From contig CAMYPN010000008.1 of assembly GCA_947292085.1 (NCBI GenBank), forward strand, positions 1 through 35,395: 35,395 nucleotides of DNA, read 5' to 3'. Both the position numbers and the translations under genes were made by a program. The notes beneath the pieces were generated by a model. It made no database searches and was not told where the DNA came from. It worked only from the letters and a program-made list of their open reading frames with translations. Position 1 is the stretch's first letter. Every line of letters starts with the position of its first letter. Below, one piece after another: positions 7,849-16,817 of this stretch. The DNA comes from an uncultured Gardnerella sp. GTDB lineage: Bacteria; Actinomycetota; Actinomycetes; Actinomycetales; Bifidobacteriaceae.

Positions 7849-10221
7849 TTAATTACCATCAGTATTTACATCATTCCCAGCATTAGTATTCGTGGAGTTG
7901 CTATCTGTAGAATCATCCTTGCGAGGGAAATTATACTGACCGTACTGATCCTTCTGCTGGCTAAGCTGATCGAGCTGCTCTTTAGCTGCTTCCTTACGAG
8001 CATCTTCATCGCGCTTATCTTGATCTTCTCTAGCAGTATTACCTTCTGCCGGCGAAGAGCTTTCGTCGTCATACATAGGTCCTCCAGTCATATACTTTGG
8101 ATCTGGGGTGCCGTACGTATCATCGTTAGGAATATTTGCATCTTTCAGATACGTATTCATAAACGACTTCCATGCAGGAGTTGCAATATACATACCGTAC
8201 CAAGTGCGCATCTGACGGCCGTTAATCGTCATATTTTTAAAGCTCTTCTGAACTTCAGCATTACCAACCGCAACGAATGCAGCAACCTGATGAGGAGCAA
8301 AACCTGCAGTCAACATGTACTTATCTTCGTTAGTACCAGTTTTTGCAAAAGTTTTACGACCGCCATCTAACTGTGTTGTTGCAGCCTCACCTCCAGGGCG
8401 TACAACACCCTGATTAAGCGCGTATGCTACAGTTTGCGCAACTTCCTTCGGAATTGCTTGATGGCAGTGAGCGCTAGGAACCTTCAACTTCTTACCATTT
8501 TTATCGATTACTCGTTTAATCGCTATTGGATCGCATGCTACACCATCAGCACCTATTGTTGCGTAAACGTTAGCAACCGTAAGAGGAGAAGCCTGAACAG
8601 AACCAATCGTCATAGGAGGGTTAAGAGAATTAGCAGAGTAAACGCTTTCCTGACCTAAAGGCGAATTATGGTATCCAAGAGTTTTAGCAGCATCTGCAAT
8701 TGCACACAACTTTATTTGTGATGCCATAGCAGCCTGAGTTGTGTTGTGAGAACGTATAAGACCCTGAAGAGGAGATTCTGAGCTATAAAAAGCTCCGGTT
8801 GAGTTCTGTACTGACCAGGAGCCGAATCCCTTATACTTGGCGCAATTAAACTCAGAGTTGCTATAGTGCGTAGCGTTGCGAATAGGCTGATTAATGGACT
8901 TTCCTGCCATCATCCAAGCCACAAGGTTAATTGGCTTCCATGTGGAACCAATCTGCCAACCAATACCACCACCGTCTCGCTCATCTACAGCGTAATTCAA
9001 AGCCGTATGTGTAGGATCAAGCCTTGCAGTATCTGTAGCATCATAAATACGGTTGCTACCAAAACCAAGAACCTCTCCAGTTCCAGGTTTAATAGCAGCA
9101 ATAGAAACTTCGAAACCACTCTTATCGTTTACAGGAATAGTCTCACGAGCCGCTTTCATAGCCGCTGCGCTGGCTTTCAAATCCATTGTGGTATAAATAT
9201 CCAAGCCACCTTCGTTTAACAGCTTCTGACGTGCCATTGCTGTTTTTCCAAACTCAGGAGAATTAAGTATTTTCTTGGTTACGTAGTCACAGAAGAATGC
9301 CGCATCTCCAGCAGCCTGACAACCAATTTTTGAAACTTCATTCTGAATATTTAAAGTACTTTTAAGAGGTGTTGCTACAGCACTATCATGCTCTTGTTTA
9401 TTAATAAAATTCTGCCTGAGCATAAGATCAAGAACAATATTCCTCTGCTTTTCTGATTCCTTCTGATTACTTTCAATAGAAGGATCATAGTGAGAAGGAT
9501 TTTTAGTTATTGAAGCAATAGTTGCAGCTTGTACTAGATTAAGTTTCGCAGCACTCGTATTAAAGTATCTGTGAGCTGCAGTTTCTACACCGTACAAATT
9601 ATTGCTACCAAACTGTGCGATATTTAAATATCCTTGCAAAATCTCAAGCTTTGAGTACTTCTTTTCCATTTGGATAGCAATAAGCATTTCTCGCAACTTA
9701 CGAACTATTGTGCTCTCCGAAGCATGATATTCAGCAATAGGATCATTATCTTCATGAGCTTTAATCATAAGAACGTTTTTAACGTACTGCTGTGTAAGAG
9801 ACGATCCACCTTGCATATCGTTCTTCTTAACGAATGTTTGCACAAATGCTCGCATAACACCTTGAACGTCTACGCCTGAATGTTCAAAAAATCGACGATC
9901 TTCTCGAGCTACCATTGCCTGCTGCATATATTTTGAAATACTACGCAATGGCACAACAGTGCGGTTTTGAGCGTAGAAAGTAGCAATAATAGTTTTCCCG
10001 TCAGAAGCGTAAAGATGCGTTTTCTGCGGCAAAGCCGTAACATCAAAATCAATACCGTCAACTCTTAAAGAAGGTACAACTGATTTAATAACACTGTTCA
10101 CTGTCATAACGCCAGGAACAAACAGTACGCTTGCTGCAACACCGCCAGCAACGCATAATGTAATGTACGTAAGAAACAGCGCTAATACGCGTCGAACGGT
10201 AAGAGAATTCTTTTTCGGCAT
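7849..10221 (-). CDS. class A penicillin-binding protein (transglycosylase/transpeptidase)
   Basis: 790 residues. There is a short cytosolic start, one membrane segment (about 11-38), and then the GT51 glycosyltransferase domain with catalytic Glu107 in REDRRFFEHSG, QGGSSLTQQY and RKLREMLIA. The transpeptidase domain has STWK at 426-429 (nucleophile Ser426), SHN near 490 and KTGT near 610. The last ~70 residues are a Gln/Asp/Asn-rich tail, and no PASTA domain is seen. The enzyme polymerises and cross-links peptidoglycan outside the membrane. It starts 24 bp after the stop of the CRP-like regulator gene and is probably co-transcribed with it. PonA-type in family; I leave the symbol blank because paralogue identity is unclear. 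Confidence 0.93.
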   Translation of the reverse strand: MPKKNSLTVRRVLALFLTYITLCVAGGVAASVLFVPGVMTVNSVIKSVVPSLRVDGIDFDVTALPQKTHLYASDGKTIIATFYAQNRTVVPLRSISKYMQQAMVAREDRRFFEHSGVDVQGVMRAFVQTFVKKNDMQGGSSLTQQYVKNVLMIKAHEDNDPIAEYHASESTIVRKLREMLIAIQMEKKYSKLEILQGYLNIAQFGSNNLYGVETAAHRYFNTSAAKLNLVQAATIASITKNPSHYDPSIESNQKESEKQRNIVLDLMLRQNFINKQEHDSAVATPLKSTLNIQNEVSKIGCQAAGDAAFFCDYVTKKILNSPEFGKTAMARQKLLNEGGLDIYTTMDLKASAAAMKAARETIPVNDKSGFEVSIAAIKPGTGEVLGFGSNRIYDATDTARLDPTHTALNYAVDERDGGGIGWQIGSTWKPINLVAWMMAGKSINQPIRNATHYSNSEFNCAKYKGFGSWSVQNSTGAFYSSESPLQGLIRSHNTTQAAMASQIKLCAIADAAKTLGYHNSPLGQESVYSANSLNPPMTIGSVQASPLTVANVYATIGADGVACDPIAIKRVIDKNGKKLKVPSAHCHQAIPKEVAQTVAYALNQGVVRPGGEAATTQLDGGRKTFAKTGTNEDKYMLTAGFAPHQVAAFVAVGNAEVQKSFKNMTINGRQMRTWYGMYIATPAWKSFMNTYLKDANIPNDDTYGTPDPKYMTGGPMYDDESSSPAEGNTAREDQDKRDEDARKEAAKEQLDQLSQQKDQYGQYNFPRKDDSTDSNSTNTNAGNDVNTDGN

Positions 10222-10245
10222 GCGACCTATTCTAAAGGTTCGCCT

Positions 10246-10965
10246 CTACCGTTCAGCGCGGCGAATAAGCATACCGGGTTCGTAAATAATAATTGAACGC
10301 CCTTGACGCTTAATCCAACCTCTATTAGCAAAATCCATTAAGGCTTTATTAACTGTTTCTCTTGAAGATCCAACTAGTTGCGCAAGCTCTTCTTGAGTTA
10401 AATCATGCTTCACAAGTAAACCTTCATGAACAGGCTTACCAAATCGTGAAGCTAAGTTTAGTAACATTTTTGCTAAACGTGCCGGCACGTCCATAAATAC
10501 TAAATCTGCTATTCTTTCATTATTTGCGCGCATGCGAGCCGCTAAAACTTGAAGCATGTCTATAGCAACACTTGGATGCTTACCTAACCAACTAAAAAGC
10601 GCAGTATGCTCTAACACAAGAAGATGAGTGTGCGATTCCATTGCTATTGCAGAAGCTGTGCGAGGACCTCCTGCTGGATCAAAAACTGGTATTTCTCCCA
10701 AAATTTCGCCATAAGTGTGAATACTTAACAACTGCACTCTGTTATCTCTGGAATGACGAACTAGTTTTACGCGGCCGCGATCTAAAATATACATTCGGTG
10801 ATCAGTGTCACCTTCGTTAAAAATTGCTTGACCTTTTTTAAACTCTACTTCTTTAAAATGTACTATAAGCTCTTTTGCTTGATCTACAGGAACTTGCTTA
10901 AATAGAGCTGTATGAATGAGCGTCATATTGTCTTTCGAACAGTCGCTCGTCTTAACCTTAGTCAT
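10246..10965 (-). CDS. CRP/FNR-family regulator, GlxR-like
   Basis: 239 residues from ATG 10965, chosen because GGGGGAGG lies five to six bases upstream; a longer frame reaches 10995 but swallows that site. Residues 20-140 form a cyclic-nucleotide-binding domain, with GEIPVFDPAGGPRTAS matching the phosphate-binding cassette (Glu and Arg both kept), so cAMP binding is plausible. The helix-turn-helix LTQEELAQLVGSSRETVNKAL lies near 190-210. The closest known type is actinobacterial GlxR/Crp, a global regulator. It precedes and probably shares a transcript with the class A PBP gene. I found no clear TGTGA-N6-TCACA site in its own upstream region, which does hold a 9-bp inverted repeat. Confidence 0.88.
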   Translation of the reverse strand: MTKVKTSDCSKDNMTLIHTALFKQVPVDQAKELIVHFKEVEFKKGQAIFNEGDTDHRMYILDRGRVKLVRHSRDNRVQLLSIHTYGEILGEIPVFDPAGGPRTASAIAMESHTHLLVLEHTALFSWLGKHPSVAIDMLQVLAARMRANNERIADLVFMDVPARLAKMLLNLASRFGKPVHEGLLVKHDLTQEELAQLVGSSRETVNKALMDFANRGWIKRQGRSIIIYEPGMLIRRAER

Positions 10966-11010
10966 ACAGGCCTCCCCCACGCATTGGTAGCTCATCGTCG
11001 TGCTACATAA

Positions 11011-11076
11011 ATGCTGAATAACTAGTGCTGACTAACTAGTACACTCGCGAATCATGCAAAACAGTACATTCAGCAT
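11011..11076. promoter_or_regulatory. inverted and direct repeats upstream of the CRP-like gene
   Basis: ATGCTGAAT (11011-11019) and its exact complement ATTCAGCAT (11068-11076) flank a 48-base segment that also holds two copies of TAACTAGT. They lie 46-111 bases before the regulator's start. Operator role is inferred only from position and symmetry. Confidence 0.4.
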
Positions 11077-11133
11077 TGCTATCTAGCATACAAGTGTAAC
11101 AGACTAAAACAAAACTATGAAAATCTCAAAACT

Positions 11134-12534
11134 TTACGATCTTTTAAAAACTTCCGAAAGATAAGGCAGTATTGCTTCTTTTAAGCCCTCACCATCAGGA
11201 GACACAAAAAACGGAACTCCATGTAATGTTCCAACGCAATTTTTAACCTCAATAGTGCGCAAATTTTCTACGCTAGAATCTTCCTTTAAATCAAAATCAT
11301 CTTCAGTACTACCAGCAAAAGTGTATGCGGTATGAGATGAGCTTAGTGCCATTCCAAAATCGCGTATGCAATGCTTTCTAAAGTGATCAACAGTATCGTC
11401 AGAATGTAACTGTCTAATAGCAACAGCCAACACACGACCAGGATATTTTCTAATAATATTCGCGTACGTTAAAGGATCCTTCTGACCGTCATCTCCTATA
11501 AGCACAAAACGCATATCTGGAAAATCATCCATCAGCTGGCTAGCAAACTCCATTTTGTGCTGAGGACCGTTCGGAACAAAAGTTTTTGGTCGCGGATCAA
11601 GATCTCGAAGCAGCAAAGGTCCCTGCGGAAAACCTTCTCTATCAATAAAATGACGAATTGAAGCTTCAACATTCCAAGGAGATGTAGAAAGATAGAAAAA
11701 CGGCGAGTCTTCAGAAAAATCTTTAATAGCAGCAAATAATGAAGCCATTCCTGGAACTCTCGAGCGGTGAGCTGGGTTCATAATAAGAAGATTATATGCT
11801 GCACGAATAGGCGAAGGCGCTTGAGTTACCATAATAGTGTCATCTACATCTGAAATAACACCAATTGATGCAGAAGAAGATATTGCAAATAAGCTAGATT
11901 TAACAGCATCACGATTATTCACAGTGTAAGAAACAGTGTGTTGACCTGCACAAAGCGCTCTTTCAGTTACCAAATCCAAATAACCTGCGCGATCAGAAAT
12001 GCAGTAATCTACTGAAGATACGCCAGCAGACTCAACCTTGTCGTAGGTTTCGCAGTCGCCAACCTGCACTTTTTCAAGCGGTATGCCATCTATTGATAAC
12101 GTAACTTTTACGCGAACTGCAGGAACTACAAGCATTGCGTAAATACCGCGCTTTAATGCAGAATGATGCCCTCTTGCAGGAGCGTATACTGTGCGGCAAA
12201 TAAGCCTAGCGTAACGGTCAGTTCCATAACCAATATACGGTTCAACACTAGGAAACCAGCCAGCACGACGAGCCACATAACTAGCAACGCGCATCCACAA
12301 TCCAAAAACAGCAGTAACACCACGCCTAGCGCAACGCACTATGTAAGGCTTATTATCAATAAGCTCATCGGGTGCAGGAGCATCAAAAAGAGTAGAAGTA
12401 ACATGAACAGGTATTGGCATGCTACTTACGCGACGAGCCGTACTAGCTGCACTAACCTGGCTAACCTGGCTAGAATCTTGTGAATCCGCAGAACTAGCAG
12501 TTTTAGAAAAGAAAATTTTCTTAGAATTAGACAT
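11134..12534 (-). CDS. App1-type (DUF2183) phosphatase-domain protein
   Basis: 466 residues from ATG 12534. The catalytic HAD-like motif ISDVDDTI is followed by FYLSTSPWN, LLLRDLDPRPK, a Lys-containing HKMEF and LIGDDGQKDP, the order found in the App1 phosphatidate-phosphatase catalytic domain (PF09949). The N-terminal half is Ser-rich and then carries a conserved region with an Ig-like beta stretch. No signal peptide or membrane helix is clear. The start overlaps the L,D-transpeptidase stop in a TAATG junction, so translation is probably coupled; the longer frame to 12594 would overlap that gene by 60 bp and is rejected. A phosphatase acting on a lipid phosphate at the membrane is the family inference; substrate unknown. 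Confidence 0.8.
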   Translation of the reverse strand: MSNSKKIFFSKTASSADSQDSSQVSQVSAASTARRVSSMPIPVHVTSTLFDAPAPDELIDNKPYIVRCARRGVTAVFGLWMRVASYVARRAGWFPSVEPYIGYGTDRYARLICRTVYAPARGHHSALKRGIYAMLVVPAVRVKVTLSIDGIPLEKVQVGDCETYDKVESAGVSSVDYCISDRAGYLDLVTERALCAGQHTVSYTVNNRDAVKSSLFAISSSASIGVISDVDDTIMVTQAPSPIRAAYNLLIMNPAHRSRVPGMASLFAAIKDFSEDSPFFYLSTSPWNVEASIRHFIDREGFPQGPLLLRDLDPRPKTFVPNGPQHKMEFASQLMDDFPDMRFVLIGDDGQKDPLTYANIIRKYPGRVLAVAIRQLHSDDTVDHFRKHCIRDFGMALSSSHTAYTFAGSTEDDFDLKEDSSVENLRTIEVKNCVGTLHGVPFFVSPDGEGLKEAILPYLSEVFKRS

Positions 12535-14270
12535 TAACGCACCGGACCGTCTGGCGTATCGCCAACTACCTGCACAATAGTTCCTCGCGGACAATTATCG
12601 TAAATCCAACGAGCATCCTGCTCATACATGTTTATACAACCGTGAGAGCCGTGATTAGCTGGATCTCCAGAAGCTATACCAGCATAATTCCACAAAGCAG
12701 TGTGGAAGCCTTCTCCGCCATGATAGTAGCTAACCCAACGCACGTTGTGAGTCAAGTAAGGAGAACCGTCAAAATTAGTTCCGCGCATATCTTGAATATC
12801 GTAATGCAAGTAGATGAAGAAAGTTCCGCTATGGGACTCACCTAATCCTGTACGTCCAGTGCAAACTGGGAAAGTTTTTACAAGCTCATCATCCTTGTAA
12901 ACAGAAGCAGTTTGCGTTGACTTATCTACTACGATTCGCATATCAACAAGATTGCGCACTACACTAAATTTAGTAACTTTAGTAGGAACTGTAATATTCG
13001 CATCAGCGTTATTATTAACAGCGTCGGAAATCTTCTTCAAAATATCGTTTGAATACTTAATTTCTATACCGTCGTTGCCTTTGATAGTTGTGAAAATTAC
13101 TTTCCCATCCTTGTCAACAGCATCTTCCTGATCAACTTTTTGCTCATTAAGTTTCTTAGGCAATTCGCTAGAAAGCCATTTGTCAGCAATCTGCTCGTCT
13201 ACAGCAAACGAAAGCTTTTTGTGAACGATATCAGCTTTTACTTTAATCCAAGATGCAACAACTTCTTTTGGTATTGTAAAATCTTTACCATTTCCGTTAT
13301 CTAACTTAATTTTTTTCTTTAAAACTTCGTTTAAAGTGTCAGCAATCTTTTGAGCGGCTTCTCTTTTAATTGGAGCATCCGTACGTCTAGAACTGATTGA
13401 AACAGATACTGTGTTACCAGGCTTCTCAATTAAACGCTTAACAGCCTCCCTAACTGGCATAGTTTCAACACTTCTACCAGGAACACCATCTTTAACTACG
13501 AAAGATGAAGATTTAGTGTCAAATACTGCAGTGTATGGCATTGCGCGATCTCTTTTATGGACGAACTTATTAACAAGATACGCATCCATATCAGAATCTT
13601 CACGATGAGCTTCAAGATTAATAGTCTTATTCACCCACGGCATTAGCATTGTGGCAATATTTGAACGCTTAGCGCTCATAATCTTATCTACTGTAGAAGA
13701 GGTATCAACTTTTACACCCAACTGATCTAAGCTTGCTGTAATAGTGTTGCCGCGGTCGTCAGTAACTTTAACAAAAGACTGATAAACTGCCCTTTTAACA
13801 GCCTTCTCAACATCATCTCTTTGATGTCCTGAAATGTTTTGAGAAATCTCAGCAACACCAAAATTAACTCCAGGAGCTACACGATCGTGGAAATACCAGA
13901 GTGAAGCAAAAAATCCTGCAATCAAAAGAATCACAACAACAAGAACCGAATAGAACAATGCTAGAGCTGAATGCTTAGCGCTATTTTTGCCTTTATAATC
14001 GTCCGATATTTCTTTAAACGATGTGGTTGCAGTGTAATCGGCATTGTTGGCTTTTACAATATTCATTGCAACCGTTTCGTCTGCTGCTTCAGCTGGAACT
14101 GCATTTGCTGACTGATATTGGTACGCAGGATTCGCTGCACTACTGTGGGTGGAATTATTTACTCCATTCACTTCAAAAGAGCCTGTATCAGCGTAGTCGC
14201 TAACATCAGCGTCAGAAACATCGCCTAAATTTTCTTCAAGGCTCTTTTCAGAGTTATGATCATCAGTCAT
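12534..14270 (-). CDS. L,D-transpeptidase (YkuD domain) with PG-binding-4 region
   Basis: 578 residues from ATG 14270, preceded by GGTGGAA; an ATG five codons earlier lacks a ribosome binding site. An acidic cytosolic N-terminus of ~110 residues comes first, then one membrane helix (ALALFYSVLVVVILLIAGFF), a long extracellular region resembling the VanW-associated peptidoglycan-binding domain, and a C-terminal YkuD domain. The catalytic motif is HGSHGCINM, with nucleophile Cys near residue 545. The enzyme should form 3-3 peptidoglycan cross-links or attach proteins to the wall. The family is the common target of carbapenems. The long N-terminal cytosolic part is unusual and could be an interaction or phosphorylation segment. 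Upstream of the App1-type gene, overlapping by 1 nt. Confidence 0.92.
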   Translation of the reverse strand: MTDDHNSEKSLEENLGDVSDADVSDYADTGSFEVNGVNNSTHSSAANPAYQYQSANAVPAEAADETVAMNIVKANNADYTATTSFKEISDDYKGKNSAKHSALALFYSVLVVVILLIAGFFASLWYFHDRVAPGVNFGVAEISQNISGHQRDDVEKAVKRAVYQSFVKVTDDRGNTITASLDQLGVKVDTSSTVDKIMSAKRSNIATMLMPWVNKTINLEAHREDSDMDAYLVNKFVHKRDRAMPYTAVFDTKSSSFVVKDGVPGRSVETMPVREAVKRLIEKPGNTVSVSISSRRTDAPIKREAAQKIADTLNEVLKKKIKLDNGNGKDFTIPKEVVASWIKVKADIVHKKLSFAVDEQIADKWLSSELPKKLNEQKVDQEDAVDKDGKVIFTTIKGNDGIEIKYSNDILKKISDAVNNNADANITVPTKVTKFSVVRNLVDMRIVVDKSTQTASVYKDDELVKTFPVCTGRTGLGESHSGTFFIYLHYDIQDMRGTNFDGSPYLTHNVRWVSYYHGGEGFHTALWNYAGIASGDPANHGSHGCINMYEQDARWIYDNCPRGTIVQVVGDTPDGPVR

Positions 14271-14339
14271 TTTAATTTCCACCATAAATGAATACGAAAC
14301 GGTTTGTATGAATTTTAGGTTTCATACTGCGCATTATCA

Positions 14340-14382
14340 CAAGTAACTGCAAGTAACTGTGCAAGTAACTGTGCAAGTAACG
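14340..14382. repeat. four direct copies of CAAGTAAC(TGTG) before the L,D-transpeptidase gene
   Basis: CAAGTAAC starts at 14340, 14350, 14362 and 14374; the last two intervals are exactly 12 bp. The cluster lies 70-112 bases upstream of the L,D-transpeptidase start, where a promoter or operator would be expected. Direct repeats at near-helical spacing may be regulator sites, or simply a minisatellite. Confidence 0.7.
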
Positions 14383-14502
14383 TTCTTGAAAAGACTAGCA
14401 GCAAGATTCGCAACAAAAACTTAGAAGTTTATGATGCAATCCTCCCATACTTAATCTCTGCATAGTGAACGCATGTGAAACACGCACTCGCACAGTTTAC
14501 CA

Positions 14503-15459
14503 CTAGCGACGCACCTGTGCTAGCACGTCGAATAAGGCTTTTGCAACCTCGTCCGGATGCTCTGTAGCACTAAAATGTCCACAATCGTCGATCTCAGTAA
14601 AAGATACGTTACTAGAAGCACTAATTTCTTTAACATAAGGCTTCATAACTGTAGGAGAACTGGAAGGATCTAAATTACCGCTTACTATCGCAACGGGTGC
14701 TGTAATTTTCGCAAGTTGATCAGTTAAATCTTCACGTCCTGCTGCCATTCTCTCACGCCACGCAATACCAGCGGTTGGCTGCTGAGTAATCCAATTTTCA
14801 AAACGTTTACAAAAGTCGGCAGTTTTCTTTATTGATGAATCAGTTTCTTTTGCTTTCGCAAAGTGCATAACAGGATCAAAAGTGTGCAACTGCTCGCAAA
14901 TATGCGCTATACGAATACGATCAGCTCTATGTTCAGCATTATCTGCAGTAGATTTTGTGTCACATAATGCGATTGCTGCAACAGAGTCTGGGAAAAGTTT
15001 TTGTATAGCGAGCGCAACGTAACCTCCCATAGAAAGACCAACCCAAAAAGCACGTTTGTACCCGGAATCTAAAATTAGTTTTACGTATGCTGCAGCAACT
15101 TTATCTAAAGCTTCAGTGTATGCGCCGTCTTGTGCGATTGCGCCTGTTTGTTCCGAAGAAGGAATTTCACTCAACCCAGCTCCCGGCATATCTGGAGCGA
15201 ATATTGGAGTATCGTAGTTTAGTGTTCCGGATTTTACTGCATTATCAATAAGTTTATTAAGTTCTTTAGCGCACTCATCCCACATTCTGTGATCAACAGG
15301 GAATCCGTGAATAAGAACTATTGGAACTACTTGCTCTTTTTTACTGAAACGATCAGTATTTGCATTTCTGTAAATAGTATTGTGCAGTACCGGCACGTGT
15401 GAAAAAGCGGTGATATTACTTGAGCCGCTGTTTTCGTTTGTATTTTTCGCAAGTTCCAT
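14503..15459 (-). CDS. alpha/beta hydrolase
   Basis: 318 residues. VLIHGFPVDHRMWDEC gives the oxyanion-hole HG; VGLSMGGYVAL contains the nucleophile Ser in GxSxG; SGNLDPSS supplies the acid and DDCGHFSATEHP the catalytic His. The cap region is short. Esterase, lactonase and haloperoxidase-like relatives share this layout, so the substrate cannot be named. No signal peptide; probably cytosolic. The ribosome binding site is weak (AAGAGA about ten bases upstream). Likely a stand-alone gene, diverging from the lipid-kinase homologue. Confidence 0.85.
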   Translation of the reverse strand: MELAKNTNENSGSSNITAFSHVPVLHNTIYRNANTDRFSKKEQVVPIVLIHGFPVDHRMWDECAKELNKLIDNAVKSGTLNYDTPIFAPDMPGAGLSEIPSSEQTGAIAQDGAYTEALDKVAAAYVKLILDSGYKRAFWVGLSMGGYVALAIQKLFPDSVAAIALCDTKSTADNAEHRADRIRIAHICEQLHTFDPVMHFAKAKETDSSIKKTADFCKRFENWITQQPTAGIAWRERMAAGREDLTDQLAKITAPVAIVSGNLDPSSSPTVMKPYVKEISASSNVSFTEIDDCGHFSATEHPDEVAKALFDVLAQVRR

Positions 15460-15688
15460 ATTAGTTAATCTCTTTATTTGTTGATTTTTTAAGCTTTTAA
15501 AACGCTACTAATCCTACAACCGCGTAAAGAAAGAAAAAACGATTTTAATCAACTTCTAGAAAAAGAATTATAAAAGAAAATATAAGCTAAAATTACGAAA
15601 TGCATAAAAAGTACGAAATGTGCATAAAATGTTAAATATTTCATCAGTTTTAACCCAATATTTCTAATATTGTGCAAGAATAATAATT

Positions 15689-16786
15689 ATGCAATATATG
15701 CCAGCTCAAGCGACTCTTGTACTCATGGTGATTGTTTTTGCTCTTGTACTAGCACCTTTTATCATCATGATTGTTTCGCGTGTGCTCAAAAAGCATCATT
15801 TAGCTGAAAAATTGTCTCAGCGTAACGGTGACTCAGTTCATTACGCTTTTATTATTAATCCTTCAAAACCTCAAGCAGAACAGTATAGAAAAACTATAGA
15901 AGAATACTGCGAAGAGAATAATTTGCCGTACGAAATTATCGACACTCAGTTAGATAAAGACGGAAGAGAATGTGCTTTAGAAGCTTTAGATCACGGAGCG
16001 AATGTTGTTGTTGCTGTTGGCGGAGATGGCACAGTTAGAACGGTTGCTAGCGCAGTAAGCGGAAAAGATCATGCAATGGGAATTATTCCTATTGGAACGG
16101 GCAATCTTTTCGCACGTAATATGGGCATACCAATGAACGATGTCCATGCGGCTCTTAAAGTTGCAACTTCTCATGGGTCAAGAAAAGTTGATGTTGGTAG
16201 AGTTGCGCTTTTGGATAGTGTAAATAAAGATCATGCTCACGCGTTTTTAATCATATCTGGAATCGGATTCGATGCTCTTATGATTGACGACACAAACCCA
16301 CATCTAAAGAAAAATATTAGTTGGCTCGCATATTTTGTAGCAGGTGCAAAACACTTATTTATGCCAAAATATCGCGCAAATATTATTTTAAAGCGCACTG
16401 ACGGCAGCGAGTATAAAACAAATGGCGTAAATTTCCGCACTTTTATGGCTGGAAACTGTGGGCAAATCCCAATGTTTTCGCTTATGCCGAACGCTTCATA
16501 CGATGACGGCGTGTTAGATTTTGAAATTATTGACACAACAGGCGGAATTATAGGTTGGGCAAACGTATTCGGTGACGTACTGCATCAAACTTTTACTGGA
16601 AAAGCTCAACAAAGTCCACTTTCTACAAATTCTAAAATTGATCAATATCAAGGATTGTGGGCGCAAGTTCAGTTAGAAAAAGCAGCTCCAGTGCAGGTAG
16701 ACGGCGATATTTTAGGATATACAAAACTGTTGCGTTTCACTGTAGAAAAGCAAGCCTTGTGCGTAAGAGTTCCAGAAAGTAAGTAA
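15689..16786 (+). CDS. diacylglycerol kinase-family (DAGK catalytic domain) protein
   Basis: 365 residues. A single membrane segment at about 8-30 (LVLMVIVFALVLAPFIIMIV) anchors a DAGK/NAD-kinase-like domain: FIINPSKPQ, VVAVGGDGTVRTVASAV and IIPIGTGNLFARNMGIP. The C-terminal beta domain ends with a VQVDGDILG-type segment, as in DgkB/YegS relatives. Such enzymes phosphorylate diacylglycerol or related lipids at the cytosolic membrane face; substrate inferred only. The next gene, pgm, follows after 31 bp, so the two may be co-transcribed although their functions are not obviously linked. An alternative ATG lies three codons in. Confidence 0.85.
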   Translation: MQYMPAQATLVLMVIVFALVLAPFIIMIVSRVLKKHHLAEKLSQRNGDSVHYAFIINPSKPQAEQYRKTIEEYCEENNLPYEIIDTQLDKDGRECALEALDHGANVVVAVGGDGTVRTVASAVSGKDHAMGIIPIGTGNLFARNMGIPMNDVHAALKVATSHGSRKVDVGRVALLDSVNKDHAHAFLIISGIGFDALMIDDTNPHLKKNISWLAYFVAGAKHLFMPKYRANIILKRTDGSEYKTNGVNFRTFMAGNCGQIPMFSLMPNASYDDGVLDFEIIDTTGGIIGWANVFGDVLHQTFTGKAQQSPLSTNSKIDQYQGLWAQVQLEKAAPVQVDGDILGYTKLLRFTVEKQALCVRVPESK

Positions 16787-16817
16787 AAATACCACCGCCG
16801 TGGCAAAATAAAAAATT

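Noticed and set aside
10966..10995. Ten extra N-terminal residues for the CRP-like regulator
   Set aside because: The extra codons contain the GGGGGAGG site that serves the ATG at 10965.
12535..12594. Longer App1-type protein start
   Set aside because: It would overlap the L,D-transpeptidase gene by 60 bp; the TAATG junction at 12534 is a normal coupled start.
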